From: Botryotinia globosa
Lineage: Eukaryota > Ascomycota > Leotiomycetes > Helotiales > Sclerotiniaceae
Direction: 5' to 3'
Assembly (NCBI GenBank): GCA_014898425.1
Contig: RCSZ01000007.1
Coordinates: 62,001-126,000, forward strand
DNA length: 64,000 nt
Notes under the pieces: model-generated
Told to the model about the DNA's origin: nothing
What the model saw: the letters and a program-made list of their open reading frames with translations, nothing else
Databases searched by the model: none
Made by a program: the position numbers and the translations under genes
In this document: positions 20,774-31,639 of the stretch, piece by piece
Numbering within the stretch: the first letter of the stretch is position 1
How the letters are laid out: every line of letters starts with the position of its first letter

Positions 20774-23369
20774 GGTGATGGATGCATTGACACAACCAGC
20801 ATCATTTCGCGGACTCGAAGACAATTCATACTAAAACTACCAATTTACTTTCCACTTTGCTTTTCTTTACGATACCCGATGCACAATTACAAACACCATC
20901 ACCAACATCTTTTAAGAGTTTGAGCGAATGAAACAATCAGCAAACACGAAAGGCGCATTATATTTTTAGGGACTCTGGAGTTGGAGGGATGCTGGAGTTG
21001 GAGGGATGCAGCGACAACTCTGAACTTTACTGGGAATTGAAGGCCAATTCTTATTTTTCTTCGTTATGATACCATATTGTTATTTTTGCGACATGAGGGA
21101 GGGCACTGGCAGACAATTATATGGAAGTTGATTCGAAGCAATGACTGGGGTGTAAATGGAGATGCATATTGTTTTCTCGTGAATCTTTCTTTTTTATTGC
21201 TTGCTTTTGCTCTTGCTTAATACAAGGATACGAATGAACATAGAAATTCATGCATGGCTGCGCAAATAGAGCCTCGGAACTTTGCATGGGTCCAGACAAA
21301 TAAGGGAAGGGATATGTAAATAATGAGGGGTGGAAAAATGATGGTGGTGAATACATAACCTGACCTGATCCTAGTTTCAGCGAACACACACTGATAGCAT
21401 TCCAATTGATTTAAAGGTTATGGGATGAAATGCAAAAAATGAAATAAGTCTAAACACGTGTCTATATATTTTTGGGTGTTTGTGAGATGAACGATGCAAA
21501 TGTATTCTTCGTGAGACTATATGTACATGAGTTTAGGGTGAACAATGATCCTTGCTATATCTCTAAGTTCTGGTCGGTATATTTGTAGGGGAACGGTGAT
21601 AGGTGGGTAGGTCGGTAGGTGAGTAGGTCGGTAGGTGAGTAGGTCGGTAGGTGAGTAGGTCGGTAGGTGAGTAGGTCGGTAGGTGAGTAGGTCGGTAGGT
21701 GATAATGATGTGTTTGTTGTGTACTGTAAGCCGTGGGCTCAAATACGTATCGCAGTATAAGATGATAAGTGAAAGATCATGTGTTGATGGGGTAGCGAAT
21801 AGTAGATGATCTCTATTATTACCGCACTATCTTTGACCGCAAGATATTCGAGAGTATTTCAGGCGTAAGTGAGGCGCCCTGATTCATACTACTTGAGGTG
21901 TGATAGAATACCATTGCAACGCATAGCTAGCTCTTGTACGGAGTTCGGAAAGATAGATCTGATATGCACGAGTTTTGAGAGCGATACGTAATATTTGAAC
22001 GGGGTTTGTTTTGCTAGTGATTGATTTGGCGAGCGCGAAAGATTATCTTTGTGTGTTTTCATCGGGTATGAGAGGATGTGGGATCTTGATTGTATGTTGT
22101 TGTGAGGATTTGAAGATGAGGGGTGTGTATGTATGGCTTTGGAAGCGATTGAAATTGTGCGGATTCATTTGGATGAATGACTGCGTTCTAAACCCTTCCT
22201 TTGTATTTTTTAGTTTTCTAATGTTTCATCCTGACTTTGAGTGCGCAGGTATTGAAGGGGCGAACAGGGAAGTTAAAGGATCTCATCGCCGTGTCTCAAG
22301 AGCTCTCTACAGATCTTAGGGAGGAATATGAGGAGGTCGCGGATAAAAAGGGAATGTAGTAACGATTGGTAGGGCAAACATTTTTCTCTTCTTTTCGTGT
22401 ATTCAAAGTTTCTGAAAGATTGTAATTAGGCCAATAATTGAAATTTGATAATGCCTAGCTAGGTATAACGAATGACTAAGTAGGTGTATGAACAAGAATT
22501 AAATCAAAATGAGAGAATGAGCGAGTAGGTAAGTGGGAAGATGGAGATTTTTTCTTCCTCATCTCTCTATTCATCTATTATATATAAACTCCAGAGACTC
22601 TAGTTTGGGATATGATATTAATGAAAAACTTCAAAGAAAAGGCAATACTCATTGTTTAGAAGACTTAATTTCTCGGTAATTTTAGTGCATCTCCTTAATA
22701 TTGTTCATGAGACGAATCATTGTTCGCGTCGCGGTGGGGGAAAAATCAAGGGGATGAATATGAGAGATTCTTTGATAGCGACGTAAAAGTGATTGGCTGG
22801 AGGATATATAGTTTTCTAGAAGTTCTAGAATTTCTAAGAGGGGCATCTTGAAGGGGTATGGAGGCACTTAGAAAAGTAGTGCGCTGTTCTTTCTCCGAGA
22901 TTCGTTTGAGCGAGACTTTTTAAGTCCTAGAAATATCGGTACTACTATTGTTGGAGTCCATCAGTCCTCATGAAAGACCGATTTGTTCTAGAGGTTCGGA
23001 GTCATCTGATAGAAGAAAGTTGTGGTGAATAAATAAAGGGAACGATCACAGCAAGGCAGTGATCCAAAGGCTGCCAAGAGACATGGCAGAAGTAATTTGA
23101 TCTGAGAGCAAATAAGGTGCGCTATAATTGCTTTAAGAGTGAAAGACTATCAAGAAAAGTCGTATATAGTGTCGCAGAAATAGAAAGTCCAAGTATTGAG
23201 AAGAAGCTGCAATAATAATTCCCTAAAAATCAAATAAAGAAGTAGACCGGGGTTAAATATCTCCGTAGTCCATAAGACATATCTAACACCAAGTCAAATG
23301 AAAATCAATTGGCTGTCTTGATTCCAATCATGACAGCAAATCCCATTATCAAGTCCCGAAATTCAGTGT
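20774..23369. other. Intergenic, no supported gene
   Basis: This holds the presumed 3' ends of the SNF2 gene and of the convergent fatty alcohol oxidase gene. Short open frames at 21117-21405 and 22011-22319 have no recognisable domain. The only clear structure is the 16-bp minisatellite at 21601. Confidence 0.5.
21601..21702. repeat. 16-bp minisatellite, about 6 copies
   Basis: The unit GAGTAGGTCGGTAGGT repeats nearly perfectly, with one GGGTAGG variant at the left. Copies are almost identical, so it probably varies in number between strains and could serve as a marker. Confidence 0.92.
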
Positions 23370-25762
23370 TTACAACCTCGCTCTTTCCCCGACCCTCTCC
23401 CCACCAACTTGCTCATTTAATTCCTTGCTAATGCCCCTACTAATCCAATCACTGATCGCCATATTTGTGATCATCGGGTTAACTCCGCTTGCACTTGGGA
23501 ATACACTTGCATCACTAACGTACAAATTTTCCACGCCCCAAACCTTTCCCTTCGGATCTACAACTCCATTTTCCGGGCGTGTACTCATGCGTGAAGTGCC
23601 CATTTGATGCGCAGATGCAAATTGAGATGCTGGAGGTTTTGTGTTGATGGTAGAGAGTTTTGTGAGCCAGGTTTGGAAGGCAGGGTCGGAACAAAAGTCA
23701 TTTGAATTGGTGGAAAGAGAAGATGGAGAACGAACAAAAGGCTCAAGGCCCTGAGCCGTGGTATGTATTTCTCTTGCACCGCTTACGTAGCAGATCTTTG
23801 CCAAGGCAAGGACACCTTGCAGAATGTGACCTCTGTCAAAATCGCTCGGGGTGTATGAGATCCGTGGAAGGCCGGTCTTGGCATCAGGATATACAAGTCC
23901 ACTGTCGCGGTCCCGAGCAATGGAGATAAAAGTATTCATGTGGCGGTAGAAGAGGGATTTGAATTTATAGTCAAATCCGGTGGGGTAGTTTAAAAAGGGG
24001 AGGCAGAGGGATGGCATCATACAGGTTGTTTCGAGTTTGACGCCATGGCCGTGCGAATCGAGGTTTTCGAAAGAGCTACATACGCTTGTGAGGATACCAC
24101 CTGGTGGAAGGCTTGTTAGCAGGAAGTTTGATGCAAGAGAATCTAAGATCAGAACGACATACCTTCCCATGGTCTCACATCCTCGGGGAATACGGCGTTG
24201 ACCATACTGACTGGATGGAGATATAAGTTTCTTCCAATTTGTGGATTCTGTTAATGTACTTTAGTAGGCTGTTAGTATGTGGAATAGAGAGAGAAAAAAC
24301 TTACTGTGAGACCACTGTTTTTCAATATAACAGGAGTCCAAAGCGTCCCAGTCGAGATGATAACTTTCTTCGCCTTGACAATGACTTCTCGAACTGTTCT
24401 TCCAGATAATGGCCCATCGACACCACCCTTACTGTTCCTCGAAGTCCAAACTCCTTTCACTCCAACTGCTTTCTTCTCCTCTGATTCATCAAAAATAACA
24501 TGATCAACTTTAAACCCTTCAATAAACTCCGCGCCAGCCTTCGCAGCATCCGGTAGCCAGGACACGACTGGCCCCTGCTTCTGTGAAGATCCACATCCAT
24601 TTGAGCAATGTCCACAATAATGTTCATGTCCTCCCGTGTTTTGCGGAACAGGCTTCGCATTAAATCCCAACTTTCTCGAACCCTCCAATAACACTTGGTT
24701 CCCATGATTTTGTCTTACATGTTCCGCACTAACACCCATCCTGTCACAAACTCTATCCAAACAATCCTGAAAATCTGTCGAACCAAAAAACTTTAATCCC
24801 CTATCCTCAGCCCATTCTTTCCTGACAAAATCTTGCGTTTGTAAACTTGCACTCCAATTAATGGTTCCTCCACCTCCCCAATTACTACCCGCTACAATCG
24901 ACATGCTGGAATCATCATTCACAATTATCCCTCCATTTTCGAAAAGGTGGACACCCGAAGTCGCTTCGGACATCGGTAATTGTGAAGGAGGATAATAATA
25001 GGATTTCTCCACCACCACAACCTTGTGTCCATCTACCGCCATATTCTTTGCACAAACAGCACCTCCGCATCCACTTCCCACAATCACAACATCTGTCTCA
25101 ACGATCCAAGGTTCTTCGCCTGCCGGAAATTGAAGAAACTTATACTCGTAATGGGGACCTGGTTTATAATGATCGGGAACTTTGGTAAAACCCGTGACTC
25201 GATCGAAACTCGGTGATGTTTTCAGCCAAATGTTTTTACCTAATAAAGACATTGTTTTGGCAATAGCGCGGAGGGGAAAGAGGTATGAATTACGCCAGTT
25301 AGCAAGGATTGATTCACGGATGTTGATTGGATGAGACTGTAGGGGTGAAGCGTAGCCTGTGAGCATCAATGAGCCGAGGCGGGTATTGAGAGTGGTGAGA
25401 ATGAAACCAAGGACCTTCCGAGCATCCTCACGAGCATATACGGTCAAAGTACGAAGAAGGATGTCTTGAAAGGCTGGAATGTCGGACGGCTTTTCATTGA
25501 GGTATGCTTCTAATGCTTCTGTTGACGGTGGCGAAGAGATCGTCGTTCGCATATGAGCTACAGCATCACTATAGTGTTCATCGGGAACGGAGAGTTGACT
25601 GAATGGATCATTTGTGACTGAAGCTTTATGTATTGAAGGAATTACAGTATCCATAATCGCCATTAATGTAGTCCATTGGAGATCTGTGAAGTATTGATCC
25701 CCAGGAGGGTCAGGCAATGGAGCAACAATTGGTGCAATGATATCAACCATATTCGACGTCAT
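23370..25762 (-). CDS. Long-chain fatty alcohol oxidase (GMC family, 757 aa)
   Basis: FAD-dependent oxidase of long-chain alcohols to aldehydes (EC 1.1.3.20), in omega-oxidation and alkane/wax breakdown. Exons are complement(23370..24100, 24163..24247, 24305..25762), all in phase. I chose the ATG at 25762 (MTSNMVDIIAPIV) because the upstream in-frame extension looks non-coding. The Rossmann motif VIVGSGCGGAVCAKNMA is at about residues 226-242. GSNWGGGGTINWSA and the cysteine-rich HYCGHCSNGCG match fungal and plant fatty alcohol oxidases. The C-terminal GMC signature HQMGTSRM ... DASVFPSASGVNPM is intact. The last three residues, ARL, fit the PTS1 peroxisomal signal. The length is normal for the family (about 700-760 aa), and the gene appears functional. 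Confidence 0.93.
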
Positions 25763-28281
25763 TGTGAAAGATTTCAAATTTGAAGATAGAGTGTCAAGTA
25801 TATAAGATAAAGAGATAAGCGACAGAATATGTTCATATAGATCGATATAAATATAAAGATTGAGGATAAGCTGAAGTTGCAGTTTAACTGTGTTGTCCTT
25901 CACAAGAAGTCTTCCATAGATTGTTCTCATCGGAACTTTGTCTTCCGTGTGTGGTTACCGAGGCTGGCAAGGATTATGACGACCTGCTCCGCTGCCAAGA
26001 TTGCGGAGATGATCACGTGTCGTTGTACTTGACCCCTTGGCATGAAACGACTTCAAGGATCATTAATAAACAGAAAACGAGCCGTTGGGCGAATGTCGGA
26101 ACGCTTTTGTGGAATCACTACCGGAGAATACAGGCAGAGTCGGCATAAGGTTCGTGCGTCTGGGGATGCCAGTGGGTATCAAGCAAGAACGGGTGGACAA
26201 CTTCCTAAGGACTGCTCTGCAGGTCAAGTTCGATTTGCTTGGGGGAAAAAACAACAACATTGCTTTACGGGAGAGTATGTCTCAACTTCATTCTTCACCA
26301 AATCAACGTCCAGTCGCGGTAGAATGAGAGAGACTCTGCATTGCCGGCCACCCTCGATAGCAACAAATTCGTGGATGAGTTCTTAAGCAGTGCTACTAGT
26401 ATCAGCCCTTACAAGCAAGTCTATCTGATACTACTTATGGGTTTCTCCCCAACTCCCGGATCTTAGATGGGAGTGATGATATCACTCTCGCCGAAGATGC
26501 GAAAACCTATGGCTTCAATCCTGAAAGGGAAGTTTGAACGGTCACTCACATCGACCCGCTATGTTCAATCGTTGCAGCTTCTTGAAAAGTAATTTGGTGA
26601 TTCAGAGGCGAAAATGAAAACTATTTGATCTTATTGCTAGTAAGGTTGCATATCAAGTTGAGATGTATCTCGTTCAAACAACGCTACTTGAAGGTTATCG
26701 TTGCTTCTTTTTGAATAGGGGGATTGGAAAATGTAGTATCGAATTTTAGTTGAGTTTCTTTGGAGAAGCTTTGCGATGGTATATTTCAGGTCTCGTATTG
26801 AAAAGCTTTGTAGATGGAGTAATATTCCTTCCCATGGGATATCTTTCAATTCTTCGTCGTGAACTGAATGCTGAATCATCTATAAGAGCAGCAGAAAATA
26901 CCATCAGAGGTTTATCTCCTTTATCCATGGCAGTTCAGAGGTTGAAATCCATACACACCATTGCAAAACAATTCTTTGTGGCATGCCGCTATTCTACAAG
27001 ATCACTTTAACTCAGTCACTCTTTGGTTGATTATAGTACAGAAAGTTCCCCTCGCCTCTGGCCTGTACTATATAAACCCAATTTACAACAAAACTCTCGG
27101 CCCAGCATGTGCGCCTAGCACAGCGGTAGAGGTTCAAGATTGCACCAGTTGCTTCGTAATAGGTTCAAGACGATCCCAGATAGCGAGAGACCTTTCGCGG
27201 ATTGTGGCGGCCGGCGTTTTTTTGTTTCATTTTTCTATCCATGTTTGGGAGTTCTTCTTATGGTTGCGTTGAATCTTTACTTTTCGTGGGAGATATTTGA
27301 ATGTTTTGATGGGTTGTATGGGAAAGGTGGTGAGGCGACAATAGTGAATGTTGTCGTTAGAAGTGAAGTGAGGATATATTGTGGGGCTGGTTGTTGACCA
27401 TACAAGAATTAATAAGCATCTCAGCTTGGGTAGATATATCAATACTATTGGCTTGACCTACGCGATGTTTCTGTGCTTAAATCGGGTTTCACACTTGATA
27501 TACGCATACAAAAATTACAAGTGACTGCAGGTAATGGTCGAAAAGTCAGAAACCATTATCGTCATCCCATGCTGCCAAGATTTCAATTCGCAACTACCTT
27601 CTCTCAGGACCTTGAAATTATTCAAAATTCAAATGGAATGATCAATTTTCTTTAACCCCGTCACCTTGTATATCATTCCAATAAAGATCCGAGGAATTCG
27701 ATGTATGAGAGATCATACACAAACACTCTTGCGATGGCCATTACCAACACATAGTAGACCTCATGTATCAGATGCACCAACACTCAAGCTTTGTTGAAAA
27801 TTCCGAGTCAGTAGGTACCTGTGAATGTTCCCTTATTCGATTTTTGGTATCTTCCCCTAGGCTAAACTATTCAGAGTTTATAGGCAAACCCGAAACTGGG
27901 AATTGGGAAATAGGAAACGCGTTTAGAAGGCTGAGCTTATGGCTTACATGACCGACTGCACAAATCTTTCACAAACACAAGAACGTGGATCGATGGATTT
28001 TTGTACTTCCCGTTGACAGTGTATACACCATGAAATTCCTTGTAAACGTGGGTACCAGAGCGACAAATTCTTGATTGTCGCCTGCAAAGCTTCTTGCAGA
28101 AAAACATTCAGATCCAATAATGTTGCTCACTGTTAAGCCGCGTGGGCAGGCGCTACACCAATTTAATACCAAGCAACGCGACCAGAACTCCATTTGTCTT
28201 TATCCCATTGTCAATCCAACCCTTCATCCCGCTTCATTCGTCATTCATCAAAATATCCTCCTGCCTCATTCTACCAGCCCC
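25763..28281. other. Intergenic, possible degraded gene at about 25920-26540
   Basis: Several overlapping plus-strand frames at 25921-26540 look protein-like in pieces, for example LRTALQVKFDLLGGKN near 26190 and ITLAEDAKTYGFNPEREV before a stop near 26537. They do not join into one frame without several breaks. The family is not recognised, and it may be a relic or chance. From 26550 to 28280 I see no gene. A degenerate tRNA-like box pair lies at 27109-27175. Confidence 0.3.
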
Positions 28282-30070
28282 TCATCTAGCTGTCATCTCC
28301 GCGCCATAAACTCCGGCGCTGCCAACACCTAGACCTGTAGCAGACAATACACCCCATGTAAGAGCTGCAATTTCCCAATCTTCATCTTCATCATAATCAC
28401 CTTCAGCTAGATTCGTAGTAGTAGTAGCCGTTGGGACATATGCGGCATCTTGTGAAGATCTATTGGATTTCCTAGGACGGCCTCGGCGACGAATTGGAGA
28501 GGGTGTGTCATTTCTGTGGGTTGATCAGCCATCAAATAATCTAAAAGACAGAGCTTGAAAACTTACAGTTTAGGAGTACTATCCACTTCCTCCTTAACCT
28601 TTACTCCTGCTTTAACTTTCTTCATCCAAGGAATGACCACTCGTAAAATCTCGATACCATCCAATCCTCTTACAGCAGCCCATGTCCCAAGACTCAACCC
28701 GGAAAGAATAACATCATATCCGACAGAAGCTACAGCAGGGTGGTCTGATATTGCACCAAAGACTCTTTCAACGGCTGTAAATGCACGATTTGTGTTTGAT
28801 CGATAGACCTTTTCGAGCGGATGAATTAGACTGTGGCGGTAATAGTGATTCTCTGGTGTATTATAAAGTAAAGCCAATCCCGTGGTTCGAACATGAAGGA
28901 TTAAGGATATAATGGAGATACTGCGAAAGATCTTCGTGTATGAAGAATGAGCTTCATGTGGGTGATCGTACGTGGTTCCCCAATGCTCAGGTATGATGTA
29001 TGGAAGTAATAATGGTGCGAATGGAAGTGAAACCGATAAGAGTGCTACTGTCCCAAATGAAGATGTATTTGCCGCAAAAGGTGTCAAGAACAAGGCACCA
29101 TACCCAGAGATAAGCGAGGCAATGTAGAAACCAGCACTTGGTAGCCAGTTATGAGACCTTTGTGGAACAATCTTCTCGAACCATAATCTATGTTATGAGA
29201 GTCAACACGTGCTCTAATCACAGAAAATAATAACTCACTTATGCACACTCCCAAAAACTCTCCTCGTATCAGTCAAGACATCCACGTTCTCTGGCAATGG
29301 AACTGGAGTCAATAAAATAGCCACGAACCATAGGTTTTGAGCAAATGATACATTAACAAGCTGTCCCAGGAGAATGAATGCCCATAAATTAGAGATATTC
29401 CTTCGACGTCCTTCAATAGCTACATAGGTACTGAACGAATTCATAGCAAAATTAGCTTGTTGACCCCACCAAAAGTATCTTGTATTTTCGGCGACTATCT
29501 CAAGGTTATCACGGTAGAAAGGTGTATCGTTGAGCCATCTGATGATCTCGAATCGGCCTGGATGTTGACCCAATCGAAAAGCACCTTTATCACCAAAAAG
29601 ACTGTACTTATCGTGAGTATGTTTCATGCCATATAGTTAACTTCCTCTGGAAGATTTGCAATAACAGACCTATCAGGCAGCTCAACGCCTCTCTCAAGAG
29701 CCCAAACCCTATAGCTTAAACTAGCCCCACTCACACCGAACCATCCAGCAGTAATCAGACCCAATAAAGCCAAACTGATGAATGTCCTAACGTGATTACG
29801 CCTTAAAGGTTGACGATGTCTTGTGGCAGATGAAGGTGGGAGTGCCAGGTATGAACGATAAATGGTGCGAGAAACGAGAGCTGTTAGACATGACGTTAAG
29901 AGTATATGTCCTCCTAGCTGTAAAGCTGGAAGGAGACTGTAGGTAGGTATATATTAGTATTCCCATTTATAGGTTGTCAAACAGTCTGATGATTTGATGC
30001 AACGAAACATGGGAACATGAATTTAATCATAGTAGTACCTTGGATCCTGATCGATTTCGATCGGCGCCAT
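28282..30070 (-). CDS. Multi-pass membrane protein, unrecognised family (504 aa)
   Basis: I do not recognise the family. The five-exon model is complement(28282..28513, 28567..29187, 29239..29601, 29670..29936, 30039..30070). All junctions are in phase, and the ATG reads MAPIEIDQDPS. About seven or eight hydrophobic helices are visible, among them ALQLGGHILLLTSCLTALV, TFISLALLGLITAGWFGV, LWFVAILLTPV, TVALLSVSLPFAPLLLPYI and ISIISLILHV. The last exon encodes a basic RRRGRPRK motif like an AT-hook, an acidic patch (EGDYDEDEDWE) and a final hydrophobic stretch ending GAEMTAR. It is probably an integral membrane protein of an internal or plasma membrane. It starts 657 bp from the divergent ARL3 gene. 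Confidence 0.8.
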
Positions 30071-30727
30071 TTTCACACACACACGTTTCCTCGAGTCAAA
30101 TCAATGCGAAGCAATATCGAATGTCAATGCAAAAAAAAGATACAGATTCCTAAGTCATTAATATATCAACTGAAGAAGGTTGAATGTGATTTCTCAGATA
30201 TTGATGTTGTTAGTTGGCTCTGACACGTGAGAACACTAGACCTAGTGGGGTGGGAAGGGTCCATTAGTTTCCGCGTCATGCAAGCTTAGCCTAATTATTT
30301 CTAGCTTTGTTCAGCCTTGTGTGTCAAGGCTTCGCTGAACTTCATCGCAATTCATTTATTCTGGAAAATAGAATGTCTTGATTTTCATTGCTCAATTTCA
30401 TCCACAAAGCCTCTCATTCTCTTTTTCATGAGTCCGATGTAGTATAACAATATCCTAGCTCAAACTTTAATCCCTAGCCTGAACTATTTGCACACGCCGC
30501 GCAATCTTCTCAAAACGCCCTGCGTCCCTACTTGACAACACTTCTTCCACAATCCCTTGGGCACTCTATTTGCGAACTCAAGCTCTGCCTGCTTTAGATT
30601 CCTAGAGGACTTACAACTCTACCGATTTATCGACTGCTTTTCTGCATATAGACGCGCTGTGAAGCTTTTCAAGGATTCCGAGATCGTGGGGATTGGCATC
30701 TACAGGTCCCGCAGTCGACATTCAACA
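30071..30727. promoter_or_regulatory. Shared divergent promoter region
   Basis: About 657 bp lie between the start codons of the minus-strand membrane protein and the plus-strand GTPase gene, so this segment must contain both promoters and leaders. A short CA run (about 30074-30084) lies beside the membrane-protein ATG. I could not assign specific regulatory sites. Confidence 0.5.
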
Positions 30728-31639
30728 ATGTATCATTTAGCAAAGGGGTTGTATCGATATGCTACTAGTAAAGAAGGTTAGTTTCGACCTTTTAATTGCT
30801 TATATATTCTCAATTCCCTATAATTCAGCACTTACTCGTACACCAATGCGAGCTTAGGTGTTCAATTCTGGACTTCGTTGAAAGCTAGGCATTAATTCAT
30901 GGCAAATCACACAAATCCTCCTGTCTTTCTCGATTCCACAATAATCTTGAATCCCTTCTATCATTACAATTACATCTATTCCTATTCCTCCGCTTTCGCA
31001 GACTAACATACCACAGAATACTCCGTTCTCCTCCTCGGCCTTGACAACGCTGGCAAAACTACTCTCCACACCCAAATCAAATCGCTATATTCCCCGCACA
31101 ACCCCGCTCCCGCCGAACCCTCACAGCTAAAAACTGTACCCACCGTTGGTCAAAATGTCTCCACTATCGACCTTCCAGATATGTATCTGAAGATTTGGGA
31201 TATAGGGGGTCAACATTCTCTTCGAAAATTATGGCAATCTTACTATACCAGTTGCCACGCCATTGTCTTTATAATTGACAGTACAGACATTGGGTCTGGG
31301 GATCTCGCTGATTTGGACTCTGATACCGGGGATAAAGATGTAGGGAGATTAGAGGAGTGTAAATTGGTATTGGAAGATGTTTTGAAAAGTGTGGAGACGG
31401 AAGGAGTGCCAGTGCTCGTTTTAGCGAATAAACAAGACAGGGAGGATTGTGTGGAAGTTGTGAGGATTAAAGAGGGTTTAGTGAAGAGGGTGTTTGAGGG
31501 TGAGGGAGGCGGTGCGATTAGAGACAGTCGGGTTTTACCGATTAGTGCGTTGGGTGGAACAGGGGTGAGGGAGGCGGTAGAGTGGGTGAGAAGTAGAGTT
31601 GTTTGGAATAGGGAGGGGAGACCTCCTGTTATGCGGTAG
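30728..31639 (+). CDS. arl3: ARF-like GTPase, ARL3/ARFRP1 type (223 aa)
   Basis: Small GTPase of the yeast Arl3/human ARFRP1 type, which acts at the trans-Golgi upstream of Arl1 and golgin recruitment. Exon 1 (30728..30776) encodes MYHLAKGLYRYATSKE and exon 2 (31017..31639) the rest, with phase 1 at the junction. The intron is 240 bp, longer than the others in the window. The MY start matches ARFRP1/Arl3, whose N-terminus is acetylated by NatC rather than myristoylated; there is no Gly2. The P-loop GLDNAGKT is at residues 24-31, switch II is WDIGGQ, and the base-binding motif is NKQD. An acidic insertion (GSGDLADLDSDTGDKD) sits after IDSTD and explains the extra length over the usual 200 residues or so. 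Confidence 0.92.
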
